Below are positions 31,187-39,401 of a stretch of DNA of 46,173 nucleotides, piece by piece. Numbering within the stretch: position 1 is the stretch's first letter; each line of letters begins with the position of its first letter. The DNA lies in NCBI GenBank assembly GCA_021847575.1, contig JAJZQO010000014.1, positions 1 to 46,173 of the forward strand. The letters run 5' to 3'. A program made the position numbers and the translations under genes. Source of the stretch: Bacillota bacterium (GTDB lineage Bacteria; Bacillota; Sulfobacillia; JAJZYS01; JAJYTV01). The notes under the pieces were generated by a model. It saw only the letters and a list, made by a program, of their open reading frames with translations, did no database searches and was not told where the DNA came from.

Positions 31187-33052
31187 TCATTGCGGTTGCG
31201 TCAATACGGGCATCTTGGGCACGCGCCAGACCAGGCTTCCCGTCGGTGATGCGGCGATCGGCGGACCGAGGGCGGCGTTGATCTGGCGCAGCGCCTCCTC
31301 TGGAATCGTCCTGATACCGTACTCCTGACGCGGCAGGAAGTACAGCCGCGTCACGTGCAGGCGCATGAGGTCGCTGAGCAGGATCGTCTGGTAGATCTCC
31401 GGGGAGAAGTCCGGGTTCAACAGCGCCTGCACGCCCTGGAGCTGCTGCTGGCGGGCCAACGTGTTGTCGTTGTGCCCGTAGACGTTGGCGACCGGAAAGG
31501 TGTAGCCGGAGAGCTGCAGCATCTGCATCGTCTCGGGGAAGGCCGCGGTGAGGACGTAGGTCGGCTGGCCGCGCAGCGCCTGCGCCACGGGCGATGTCTG
31601 GGCCATGTCGACGCTGGCGCGCGGTATCGCCGTGTTCGGGAAGGGGATGATGGGCAGCCAGGTGGCGATCATCAGGCCGAAAAGCCAGTATGGCCGCCGC
31701 GGAGCCGAGGAGCCGCCGCGTCGCAGGAGGTCCTCCATCGCGATCATCGTCAGGCCCACCACGGCGAGGTCCACGTAGAACATCAGGCGTGCCGGCAGCA
31801 GGTCCTTGACGAACGGCAGGAGGCCGAACGCGGCCCAGGGCAGCGGCACGGGCGACGTGTAGCCGAGGAGATGCAGGCTGTGGCCGAGGGCCAGCAGCGT
31901 GACAGCACCTGCGGTGATGGCCAGGACGCGCGCAAGCGGCCGGTGCCACAGGCGGGGCAGCGCCCAGTAGAGCAGCATCAGGGCCGGGATGCCGAGGTAG
32001 CCGTTGTCCTCGGCGTAGTTGCCGGTGTACCAGATGGCGGGATCGGGTCCCGGCAGGTGGACCAGGAAGGCGTGGGTCGGCAGGACAAGGCTGACGAGGT
32101 CGACGACGTACACATTCGGCGGCTGAACCGAGTGCAAGACGCGGTAGGGTCCGAAGAACATCTCATAGAGACCCGGCAGGGCGATCACCGCGGCCGTCAC
32201 GGCGGCCGCGAGCAGGAACGAAAGCGGCACCCGGCGGATGAGCCGCAGGAGTTCCGGGCGCGCCGCGAACCAGGCCACGACCAGAGTCAGTGCCATGGTG
32301 AGGACGAAGCTCACCAGCACCTCGAGCAGGGTGTAGAACTGCGCGGCAAGCAGGACGCCGCCGAGGACGCCCCAGAGCCAGGGGCGGCGGGGCGTGTCCT
32401 GTACGAGTTTCAGTGCCAGCAGCACGAAAGCGAGGACCAGGGGCGTCGTGATCAGGCTGATGTGGGAGAGGGCCTGCGTCGTGACGTAGGGCAGGATCGC
32501 CGTCATCAGGCCGCCCAGGATGGCAAGCCACTGGCGGGCGCCGAGCCGGGACCAGATCGCCTGGCCGAGGATGCCCGCGAGCACGAAATTGAGGAAGAAC
32601 CAGAGGTCGTAGGTTGCGGCGGTGCCCAGCACCGCGGTGACCGGCCCGAGGAGCAGGGACTCCGCTACGATCGATGTGTTCCACATCAGATTCATGCCGT
32701 GCGGGTAGTTGAGCAGGGACGTGATGAACGGGTTCTGGCCGGTGGACACGGCGTGCCAGAACCAGCCGAGGTACCACATGTACTGTTCGGCATCGCCGCC
32801 GTAGCCCGGGAAGGTGACGCCGGGCTGCACGAGGGAGCGGCCCAGGAGAGCGAAGGTCAGTAGCGTGTAGAGGAGCGCACCGGCAAAAAAGCCGTAGGCC
32901 GTGGTGCCCACGGCCGCGAGCTCCTGCCTGCGCAGGGGAGGGACCAGACGCTCGACGAGGCGCCCAGCGGGATGAAGCGCGTGCCTCAAACGCTTTCGCA
33001 GTGGTAGCACCAGTTCGTACGCCTTCGCCACGTGATCTACCCGCGCAGCCAT
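31187..33052 (-). CDS. Polytopic membrane protein, GT-C-like glycosyltransferase candidate
   Basis: 621 residues with about 11-12 membrane helices in the first 480 and a soluble C-terminal part of about 130 residues. Between helices 1 and 2 the loop GGDAEQYMWYLGWFWHAVSTGQNPF has an acidic motif where GT-C enzymes (PMT, ArnT, AglB-like) place the catalytic Asp. I do not recognise the exact family. ATG 33052 overlaps the upstream GT2 gene by 16 bases without a good ribosome site; GTG 33031 is an alternative. Its place in a run of glycan genes supports a role in sugar transfer from a lipid carrier at the outer membrane face. Confidence 0.75.
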   Translation of the reverse strand: MAARVDHVAKAYELVLPLRKRLRHALHPAGRLVERLVPPLRRQELAAVGTTAYGFFAGALLYTLLTFALLGRSLVQPGVTFPGYGGDAEQYMWYLGWFWHAVSTGQNPFITSLLNYPHGMNLMWNTSIVAESLLLGPVTAVLGTAATYDLWFFLNFVLAGILGQAIWSRLGARQWLAILGGLMTAILPYVTTQALSHISLITTPLVLAFVLLALKLVQDTPRRPWLWGVLGGVLLAAQFYTLLEVLVSFVLTMALTLVVAWFAARPELLRLIRRVPLSFLLAAAVTAAVIALPGLYEMFFGPYRVLHSVQPPNVYVVDLVSLVLPTHAFLVHLPGPDPAIWYTGNYAEDNGYLGIPALMLLYWALPRLWHRPLARVLAITAGAVTLLALGHSLHLLGYTSPVPLPWAAFGLLPFVKDLLPARLMFYVDLAVVGLTMIAMEDLLRRGGSSAPRRPYWLFGLMIATWLPIIPFPNTAIPRASVDMAQTSPVAQALRGQPTYVLTAAFPETMQMLQLSGYTFPVANVYGHNDNTLARQQQLQGVQALLNPDFSPEIYQTILLSDLMRLHVTRLYFLPRQEYGIRTIPEEALRQINAALGPPIAASPTGSLVWRVPKMPVLTQPQ

Positions 33053-34074
33053 CGGGTGAGCATCGTCCGCGCGAAACGGTAGCCGTAGACGAAGTCGTTG
33101 CCCTTCTTGCTCTGACCCGCGATCCGGCGCTGCACCGTGATCGGCCGCTCGGCGATGCGCAGGCCGAGCCGGCGCACCAGCATGATCGTCTCCGCCGTGT
33201 GGTACTGGCTTTCCGACGTCTCGAGGTGCGTCAGCTTGTGGGCATCGAAGGCCCGGAAGCCGGACGAGCAGTCGGTAAGATGGGTCTGCAGCAACAGGTT
33301 GAGGAAAAAGTTGAAAAACGTCAGCCCCGCGCTGCGCAAGGCGCTCACCTGCTCGAAGCTGCCGAGGCGCCGCGAGCCGATCACGAAATCCGCGTCGCCC
33401 TGCAGGATCGGCGCGACGAGGGACGCGATGTCCGAGGCGAGGTGCTGGCCGTCCGCGTCCATCGTCACGATCACACGCGCGCCGCTCTGCGCGGCGAAGT
33501 TGTAGCCGATGCGGATGGCGGCGCCGCCACCCATGTTGATGGGCAGGTCCAGCACCTGAGCCCCTGCACTGCGCGCCATGGCGGCGGTCTGGTCGCTGCA
33601 GCCGTCGGCGACGACGACCGGATGGACCCGCTGGCCGAGAATCTCAGGCGGCAGGCCGTGCACGACCTTGCCCACCGCCTCCTCCTCGTTGAAGGCCGGC
33701 ATCACGATGGCGACGCCGTCCAGGTCGGAGTTGGTGCCCTGGGAGGCGATGCGGGCCACGAGCGCCTCGAGCTGCCCGTCCGAGCGCTCGTGGCCGCGGC
33801 GATGCTGCCCCGCCGACCAGAAGAGGTAGAGCCAGAGGATGAGGTTGGAAAGGATGATCAGTGCCAGGAGGCGGCCATGCGGCGCGCGGCCGAGCAGCAG
33901 CAGATCCGTCGGGACGGTGCCGAGCTCAGGGAAGAGCGACACCGCGAGCAGGATCAGAGCGGCAAGGAAGCCCAGTCCGTCGGCGGAGGTCGGGGCGCGG
34001 CGCGAGAGGCCGCGCAGGACCATGAAGCCGAGGATCAGGGCGACCAGCAGACCGCCGATGCGTAGTGCGCTCAT
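33037..34074 (-). CDS. DUF2304-GT2 fusion glycosyltransferase
   Basis: 345 residues. Three N-terminal helices (about 1-90; LLVALILGFMVLRGL, LGFLAALILLAVSLFPELG, LALIILSNLILWLYLFW) resemble DUF2304, a small membrane protein often encoded beside such enzymes. The GT2 domain follows from about 118: VAIVMPAFNEEEAVGKVV, VVVADGCSDQT, MDADGQH (DXD-like) and DFVIGSRRLG, as in dolichyl-phosphate sugar synthases. It likely loads a sugar from a nucleotide donor onto polyprenyl phosphate. ATG 34074 has GGAGGAAG upstream. It lies between the flippase-like gene and the GT-C candidate. Confidence 0.87.
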   Translation of the reverse strand: MSALRIGGLLVALILGFMVLRGLSRRAPTSADGLGFLAALILLAVSLFPELGTVPTDLLLLGRAPHGRLLALIILSNLILWLYLFWSAGQHRRGHERSDGQLEALVARIASQGTNSDLDGVAIVMPAFNEEEAVGKVVHGLPPEILGQRVHPVVVADGCSDQTAAMARSAGAQVLDLPINMGGGAAIRIGYNFAAQSGARVIVTMDADGQHLASDIASLVAPILQGDADFVIGSRRLGSFEQVSALRSAGLTFFNFFLNLLLQTHLTDCSSGFRAFDAHKLTHLETSESQYHTAETIMLVRRLGLRIAERPITVQRRIAGQSKKGNDFVYGYRFARTMLTRWLRG

Positions 34075-34090
34075 GGCGTTCTTCCTCCGT

Positions 34091-35017
34091 TCAGGTCGTC
34101 GACAGCAGGCGCGGGGCCGTCTTGAAGGACAGCCCGCCGACCGCCACCGAAAGTATGAGAAGCGTCATATGAACACCGATCGCCGCGACGGCTGCGACCG
34201 ACCAGGGCGTACCGAACAGGCGCAGGATCATGATCCACCAGACCTCCACGGTGCCGAGGCCAGCCACGCCCTGCACCGGCAGCACCAGGAGCAGCGCCGC
34301 GAGCGCCCCCCCGACCGACGCCTCCGCGAACGTCACGGGCGCGCCGAACGCGCGCAGCGTCAGGTAGTACGAGAGGATGCTCAGGATGCGCAAGGCGAAC
34401 GTGACCAGCCAACTGGGGATATTGTAGACCATGCCCCCGAGGCGGGCGTCGATCTGGCCGAGAAAGACATGCAGGCGCGGCCAGGGGATGATGTTCGCGG
34501 CGCGAAACACGGCGCGCCGCACAGGCGGCAGGAAGACGAGAAGAGTGCCGAGGGCCGTGACGGCCAGCGAGACGCCGAGGAGGGCCATCGACCCCTTGGG
34601 CAGGGACGAGACGGCGAAGCCGGCGATCACCAGGATGACGAGCCACGAAAGCAGGTCCTGGACGCGCGCGACGGCCATCGCGGCGGTGGCGTGCGCGGCG
34701 CCGCCCGGCGCGCCGCGGTAGATGAGCGGCAGCGAGACCTCGCCAATGCCCCCGGGCAGAACGCTGCAGGCGGCGGAATAGAGCCAGCCGAGGCCAACCG
34801 TCTCCTGCCAGCTCGAGCGGTCCCGCAGGAGCTGGCGGAATCTCAGCCCGCGCCCGGCGGCGAACACCGGGTAGACGACCAGAACGGCCAGCAGGTCGGG
34901 CCAATAGGGATGGACCCTGCCGAGCATGGACAACGAGCCGAGGCTCTTGACCACGGCGTAGATTCCGGCGATCGAGAAGACCGCCGGAATGCCCCACGTC
35001 CAAAGTCTACGGCGCAC
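34091..35017 (-). CDS. LPG-synthase transmembrane-domain protein (flippase-like)
   Basis: 308 residues with about eight helices, the UPF0104/lysylphosphatidylglycerol-synthase TM family. VYPVFAAGRGLRFRQLL, SVLPGGIGEVSLPLIYRG, ARVQDLLSWLVILVIAGF and LPVQGVAGLGTVEVWW are characteristic (the GxGxxE segments). Many members act in lipid or lipid-linked sugar handling; MprF uses this domain as a flippase. GTG 35017 has a G-rich stretch upstream. Context between a GT2 and a sulfoquinovose synthase suggests moving a glycolipid across the membrane. Confidence 0.85.
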   Translation of the reverse strand: MRRRLWTWGIPAVFSIAGIYAVVKSLGSLSMLGRVHPYWPDLLAVLVVYPVFAAGRGLRFRQLLRDRSSWQETVGLGWLYSAACSVLPGGIGEVSLPLIYRGAPGGAAHATAAMAVARVQDLLSWLVILVIAGFAVSSLPKGSMALLGVSLAVTALGTLLVFLPPVRRAVFRAANIIPWPRLHVFLGQIDARLGGMVYNIPSWLVTFALRILSILSYYLTLRAFGAPVTFAEASVGGALAALLLVLPVQGVAGLGTVEVWWIMILRLFGTPWSVAAVAAIGVHMTLLILSVAVGGLSFKTAPRLLSTT

Positions 35018-35051
35018 TGCCCCACCCCCCCTCGGATCCGCTCGCGGCGGT

Positions 35052-36227
35052 TTAGACGCCGCGGACGCCCTCCGGCTGGCGCCGCCACTGCACCGTGGGC
35101 AGGATGACGTCCCGGTTGATGCGCTCCGAGTGCTGCGCAGCCCATGACACCATACCGGCGAGCACGTCGACGGTCAGGCGGTGGGGCTGCAGGCCGAGCG
35201 CCAGCAGAGCGCTGTTGCGCGCGTTGTAGTGGTGGCTTTCCATTTCAAGGCGGGGGTTCGGGATCGACTTCCTCTCGGCGGTGATGCCGCGCTTGGCGGC
35301 GGCGGCGATGACGCGTTCCGCGAGCTCGTCGATCGTGAACTGCTCGGTGAACTGGTTGAAGACGCGGAACTCGCCCGGCTGGGCGGGGTTCAACGCCGCG
35401 ATCTCGACGCACTGCAGCGTGTCCCTGATGTTCAGGTAGCCGCGCTTCTGTCCGCCCTTCCCATAGACGGTGAGCGGCATGCCCACGACGGCCTGCGCCA
35501 CGAAGCGGTTGATCACGGTACCAAAGTATTCGTCGTAGTGGAAGCTCGTTGCGAGGCGGGGGTCGATCGCGGTCTCGTCGGTGTCGGTTCCGTACACGAC
35601 GCCCTGGTTGAGATCGGTGACGCGCAAGTTCCAGATCCGCGCGGCGAACATCAGGTTGTGCGAGTCGTGCACCTTCGAAAGGTGGTAGAAGGATCCCGGG
35701 CTCTTCGGGAAGGGCAGGCGGTCGCGGCGACCGTTGTGCTCGATCTCGATGTAGCCCTCCTCGATGTCGATGTTGGGCGTGCCGTACTCGCCCATCGTGC
35801 CAAGCTTGATCAGGTGTGCGTCAGGCACGATGTCGTGCATCGCGAACGCGAGCTGCAGCGTGCCGAGCACGTTGTTGGACTGGGAGAGGATCGCGTGCTC
35901 GACATCGATCATCGAGAACGGCGCGGACGGCTGCTCGCCGTAGTGCACGATGGCCTCCGGGCGGAACCGCTCGAGCACGCTGCGGATGACCGACTTGTCG
36001 GCGACGTCGCCGACGAACACCTCGACCTCGCGGTCGGTGGTCTCGCGCAGGGCCTGCGCGCGTTCGGTCAAAGAGGCGATCGGCCAGAGCGGCGCCACGC
36101 CGAGTTCCGCTTCCCAGCGGCGCTTTATCATGTTGTCAAGCACCGCGACCTCGTGTCCGCGCTGCGCGAAGTGCATAGCTGTCGGCCAGCCGAGGTATCC
36201 GTCACCGCCGATGATCAGTATGCGCAA
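35052..36227 (-). CDS. sqdB: UDP-sulfoquinovose synthase
   Basis: 391 residues, short-chain dehydrogenase/epimerase fold. It makes UDP-sulfoquinovose from UDP-glucose and sulfite. The NAD loop is ILIIGGDGYLGWPTA, followed by VHYGEQPSAPFSM, KLGTMGEYGTPNIDIEEG, SFYHLSKVHDSHN (Tyr-x3-Lys) and TDLNQGVVYG, all hallmarks of SQD1/SqdB/Agl3; the TMGEYGTPNIDIEEG stretch is nearly as in the plant enzyme. Start TTG 36227 is set by AAGGAGGATCTTC; longer readings lack this. The product feeds sulfolipid (SQDG) in some bacteria and S-layer glycan in Sulfolobus (Agl3). No SqdX/SqdD-like transferase is in view, but several glycosyltransferases follow in the same operon. Confidence 0.93.
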   Translation of the reverse strand: MRILIIGGDGYLGWPTAMHFAQRGHEVAVLDNMIKRRWEAELGVAPLWPIASLTERAQALRETTDREVEVFVGDVADKSVIRSVLERFRPEAIVHYGEQPSAPFSMIDVEHAILSQSNNVLGTLQLAFAMHDIVPDAHLIKLGTMGEYGTPNIDIEEGYIEIEHNGRRDRLPFPKSPGSFYHLSKVHDSHNLMFAARIWNLRVTDLNQGVVYGTDTDETAIDPRLATSFHYDEYFGTVINRFVAQAVVGMPLTVYGKGGQKRGYLNIRDTLQCVEIAALNPAQPGEFRVFNQFTEQFTIDELAERVIAAAAKRGITAERKSIPNPRLEMESHHYNARNSALLALGLQPHRLTVDVLAGMVSWAAQHSERINRDVILPTVQWRRQPEGVRGV

Positions 36228-36399
36228 GAAGATCCTCCTTCGACGTATCGGCGCGCTATGGGCCGATCTGCGTTCCGCTCGCATGGTCCAGGCGGCACTA
36301 CAACCGGTACTTACGGTACCACAGATGTGGGCGATGCGGCGCTTTCTGCGAGGCTAGCCGATGAACCTTAGACAGCACCAAGAGTTTGCAGGGGGCGGC

Positions 36400-37533
36400 T
36401 CACCCGGAAAACCACCAGTGGGCGTACGTAAACCAGAACCAGAGCTGCAGGAAGGCCATCACCCCCATCGCGACGCGCCACGTGCGCTCCGAAAGCCGTT
36501 CCGCGACTACGCGGTAAACGGGAAAATACGGCATTACGAGCCGCGTCGCACTCATCAGCACGAAGCCGTTCGGAATCGACGGGTCGACGAGGATCGACAG
36601 GACGCCGAAGAAGACGTAGAGCTTGTCGCCGAGCGACATGCGGCCTCTGTCCAAGGCGATGACCCCGAGGAACACCAGTGGGGCGATGAAATCGGTGATG
36701 GCCAGCGGCAGGCCTTGGCCGGAGAAGATGTGCATCAGCGCGAAGGCGAGCGCGAAGGAGCCGCCCGTGAAGTGGCGGTGCCAGGTGGCCTGCTGCGCGA
36801 GGAACTGCAGCGGATTGCCGCTGTAGATCCAGCTGTAGCCGAGGTACAGCCCCAGGCCCGCGACGCCGATCAAAGACAGCGCGGCGCGTCGCCAGAATGG
36901 CCGGTCGAACCGGCGACCCGAATCCTCCCAGGCGTAGCCGAGGTAGGGCAGGATCAGCAGGATGCCGTTCGCGCGGGAGAGCGCCGCCGCTGCCATGGCG
37001 AACGCAGCCCAGCCGTAGCGGCCCCGGCGCAGCAGCAGGTAGGTGACGACCGACAGCAGCAGGTAGAGCGATTCGGGGTACATCGCGACGAGGAAGAAGG
37101 CGGCGGGATAGGCCAGCATCAGGCCGAGCGCGCGCCTTGTGACGAGGTCGCCCGCCTCCTCGCGCCAGAGCTTGACGAGAAGAGAGAGCGCGAGGAAGTC
37201 AGCCCCCCACGCGATCAGTTCGCCGGCCAGAACATACGGAACGCCGCTCAGGTCGTGCAGTCCACGCATCAGGAGCGGGTAGAGCGGCGAGAACGCGTAG
37301 GCCGCTGTCCGAAAATAGCCGTGGGCGGCGATGCGGTAGTACCATGCGGAGTCCCAGCGGGCGAACGGGGCGAGCCAGTGCGCGATGTGCGGCGTCCAGT
37401 GGCTCGGGCCCGCGGGAACGAGCCACAGGCCGACGACTCCGATCACCCAGAGTGGGATCAGTGTGAAGATAAAGCCCTTCAGCGCGAGCGGCATGCGATC
37501 GCGCGGCCGGGACGGGTTTCCCGCTGTCACCAT
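36400..37533 (-). CDS. PIG-V-like mannosyltransferase (GT-C)
   Basis: 377 residues with about 10 helices. APFARWDSAWYYRIAAHGY carries the WD motif in the first outer loop, and AFSPLYPLLMR, LAYPAAFFLVAMYPESLYLLLS and SRANGILLILPYL are typical of the PIG-V family, which uses polyprenyl-phosphate-mannose as donor. ATG 37533 starts 3 bases after the stop of the polyprenyl-phosphate sugar synthase, an attractive pairing of donor maker and donor user. No strong ribosome site is seen, so translation is probably coupled. The acceptor (lipid, glycan or protein) is unknown. Confidence 0.87.
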   Translation of the reverse strand: MVTAGNPSRPRDRMPLALKGFIFTLIPLWVIGVVGLWLVPAGPSHWTPHIAHWLAPFARWDSAWYYRIAAHGYFRTAAYAFSPLYPLLMRGLHDLSGVPYVLAGELIAWGADFLALSLLVKLWREEAGDLVTRRALGLMLAYPAAFFLVAMYPESLYLLLSVVTYLLLRRGRYGWAAFAMAAAALSRANGILLILPYLGYAWEDSGRRFDRPFWRRAALSLIGVAGLGLYLGYSWIYSGNPLQFLAQQATWHRHFTGGSFALAFALMHIFSGQGLPLAITDFIAPLVFLGVIALDRGRMSLGDKLYVFFGVLSILVDPSIPNGFVLMSATRLVMPYFPVYRVVAERLSERTWRVAMGVMAFLQLWFWFTYAHWWFSG

Positions 37534-37536
37534 GCG

Positions 37537-38664
37537 CTAGCGCCGGGACGCGCTGCGCTCGGGCTCCAGGACGGTCTCGCCGACCGGCAGGTAGGTCCAG
37601 CGGTCGTTGAGGCGGTAGGTGGCCAGCACGGCCACCGCGATGCCGACCAGCTGGTCCAGCAGGTCGAACTGCAGCCCCATTGCGCGCAGGACGAGGAGCA
37701 CGAGCCACGTGATCAGGGTGCCGGTCTCGGAAACGAGCAGGTAGCGGAGCGCATGCCGCCAAAGGTTCGCCGAACGGTAGCGGTCCCGCCAAGTGATCGT
37801 GGTGTTCCAAAGGAAGTTCCATGCAATGGCAGCGTTTGAGGCGATCGGCGATGCAAGAAGGGCGGCGTGCTGCACGCCCTGGAGCAGGTCGCTCGTCAGA
37901 AGGGCGAACAGGGCCGCGTTCACCGCGACGCCGGTTCCGCCGACCAGCGCGAACAGGAAAAAGCGGGTGTTCTCGGGATGCACCGTGATGAGATCGAGCA
38001 GCTGGCGCAGGTAGTCGACCTGCGTCTTCCAGCCCAGCTTGGACTGGTTGGCCGAACGTTCGGCAAAGCTGTACGGCACCTCGACCGTGCGTTGCACCCG
38101 ACCGCGCACCAGCAGTTCCAGCAGGATCTTGAAGCCCTTTGGCTTCGACCCGAGCAATGGCAGGACCGCCTCGCGGGTCGCCAGGAAGTAGCCCGACATC
38201 GGGTCGCTGGTGGCGCGGCTCTCGCGCAGCATCAAGTGGGCGAGGGCCCTGCCGCCGAGCGACAGGCTGCGGCGGATGGGGCCGTCGAGGCCGCCCGGGC
38301 TGCCGCCGGCGATGTAGCGCGACGGCACGACGACGTCGGCCCGGCGCTGCCGCTGCGCCTGGAGCATTTGCGGCAGGATCTCGGGCGGGTGCTGCAGGTC
38401 TGCGTCCATCACGGCCACAAGGTCGCCCTGGGCGGCGCCGAACCCTGCGATCACCGCGGTCGAAAGGCCGCGTTCGCGGCGGTGCAAGAGGCGCACGCGA
38501 GGGTCCTCCGCCGCGATGCGGGCGATTTCGCGTGTCGTTTCATCCACGCTGTCGTCGACAAAGATGATCTCGTATTCCTCGGCGGATAACGCGCGGCTCA
38601 CCCGCTCGTAGAGCGGATGGATATTGTCTCGTTCGTTGAAGGTCGGAATGATCAACGAGAGCAC
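37537..38664 (-). CDS. Polyprenyl-phosphate mannose synthase with GtrA domain
   Basis: 375 residues. The GT2 domain (1-230) has LIIPTFNERDNI, IIFVDDSVDET, VMDADLQHPPEI (DXD) and SDPMSGYFLATR, close to DPM1-type synthases that load mannose or glucose on polyprenyl phosphate. The C-terminal part (about 240-360) has four helices of the GtrA type (FALVGGTGVAVNAALFAL, FLWNTTITWRDR). Such fusions occur in Actinobacteria and Archaea. GTG 38664 is preceded by GAGGAGGG. It is the first gene of the minus-strand glycan group. Confidence 0.9.
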   Translation of the reverse strand: MLSLIIPTFNERDNIHPLYERVSRALSAEEYEIIFVDDSVDETTREIARIAAEDPRVRLLHRRERGLSTAVIAGFGAAQGDLVAVMDADLQHPPEILPQMLQAQRQRRADVVVPSRYIAGGSPGGLDGPIRRSLSLGGRALAHLMLRESRATSDPMSGYFLATREAVLPLLGSKPKGFKILLELLVRGRVQRTVEVPYSFAERSANQSKLGWKTQVDYLRQLLDLITVHPENTRFFLFALVGGTGVAVNAALFALLTSDLLQGVQHAALLASPIASNAAIAWNFLWNTTITWRDRYRSANLWRHALRYLLVSETGTLITWLVLLVLRAMGLQFDLLDQLVGIAVAVLATYRLNDRWTYLPVGETVLEPERSASRR

Positions 38665-38693
38665 ATAAGCCCTCCTCGCTGCGGTCCGGGGTC

Positions 38694-38702
38694 ATTCTAG
38701 CA
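38694..38702 (-). promoter_or_regulatory. Extended -10 promoter before the glycan genes
   Basis: On the minus strand TGCTAGAAT (38702-38694) gives the -10 box TAGAAT with a TGn extension, 29 bases before the start of the polyprenyl-phosphate mannose synthase gene. No clear -35 is present. Confidence 0.4.
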
Positions 38703-38783
38703 TCGGGCGCCGCGAGATAGCCTGAGAACCGCCTAAAAGTGCCATCGGTCATCTAGCCTGCCCGCCCGCGCTGGCTGGCATGC

Positions 38784-38811
38784 CGACGGCCCGCCGATCG
38801 GCGGGCCGTCG
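38784..38811 (-). terminator. 28-base perfect palindrome after pspAB
   Basis: A 12-base stem (CGACGGCCCGCC with GGCGGGCCGTCG) closes on GATC, which is itself a palindrome, so all 28 bases are symmetrical. It lies 23 bases after the pspAB stop and reads as a terminator for the htpX-pspAB operon, although the T-run is missing. Confidence 0.55.
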
Positions 38812-38834
38812 CACGACAGGATCGCGTCGGGGTC

Positions 38835-39401
38835 TCATGGGCCGAGCGGGTTGTCCCAGAGGGGATACCAGCGCTCGAGTTCGGGCTCGATCGGCACCAG
38901 CGCCGTGAGTAGTGTTTGCAGCTGAAGCTCCCTCGCCTCGTCGCGGTCCTTGCCCGACGTCGGGTGAAACGGGTAGAAGCGTCCCCGCTTGTAATTGTAG
39001 ACGAGAAACGTCGTGCCGCCGCGATCCTGGAAGGGGAAGAGGGCGGCGAGCAGGGCGCCGCCGTAGCCCTGGTCGGAAAGCGTGTCGCCAAGGGCGTGCA
39101 GGCCGGTCAGCACGTCGTCCGCCCCACCGCGCAGCAGGATCCAGTGGAAGTTCTCCCTGTCGTCCGAAAGCTCGAGTGCGAGATGGTGCTCGTCGGCGTA
39201 GAGGTGCGTCACGTCCTCAGCCTGCTTCAGGGCGTCGGTGAACGCCTGCTCCTCGCTCGGGCGGCAACAGACCGCGCCAGCGCCGGCGAAGACGAGTCCC
39301 TTCGCCTCGAAGTCCGGCAGGCTGGCGCCAAGCCGGAAGAACGGGTCGAACTGCGGCTTTTTGAGGCGTGTGCGCCCGAACAGGGCGTCGAAGAAGCTCA
39401 A
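38835..39401 (-). CDS. pspAB: PspA-associated protein PspAB
   Basis: 188 residues. SFFDALFGRTRLKKPQFD, GAVCCRPSEEQAF, DDRENFHWILLRG, DVLTGLHALGDTLSDQGYGGALLAALFPF and YNYKRGRFYPFHPTSGKDRD..RELQLQTLL..L.IEPELERWYPLW follow the PspAB pattern over its whole length. PspAB is a soluble protein that in Actinobacteria and relatives is encoded beside htpX and is linked to the Psp response; its function is not established. TTG 39401 overlaps the htpX stop by 4 bases (TTGA) with AGGAG upstream. Confidence 0.88.
   Translation of the reverse strand: MSFFDALFGRTRLKKPQFDPFFRLGASLPDFEAKGLVFAGAGAVCCRPSEEQAFTDALKQAEDVTHLYADEHHLALELSDDRENFHWILLRGGADDVLTGLHALGDTLSDQGYGGALLAALFPFQDRGGTTFLVYNYKRGRFYPFHPTSGKDRDEARELQLQTLLTALVPIEPELERWYPLWDNPLGP

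Noticed and set aside
31355-32863. Plus-strand frame of 502 codons over the GT-C-like gene
   Set aside because: Antisense shadow; composition typical of reverse-frame translation of a membrane protein gene.
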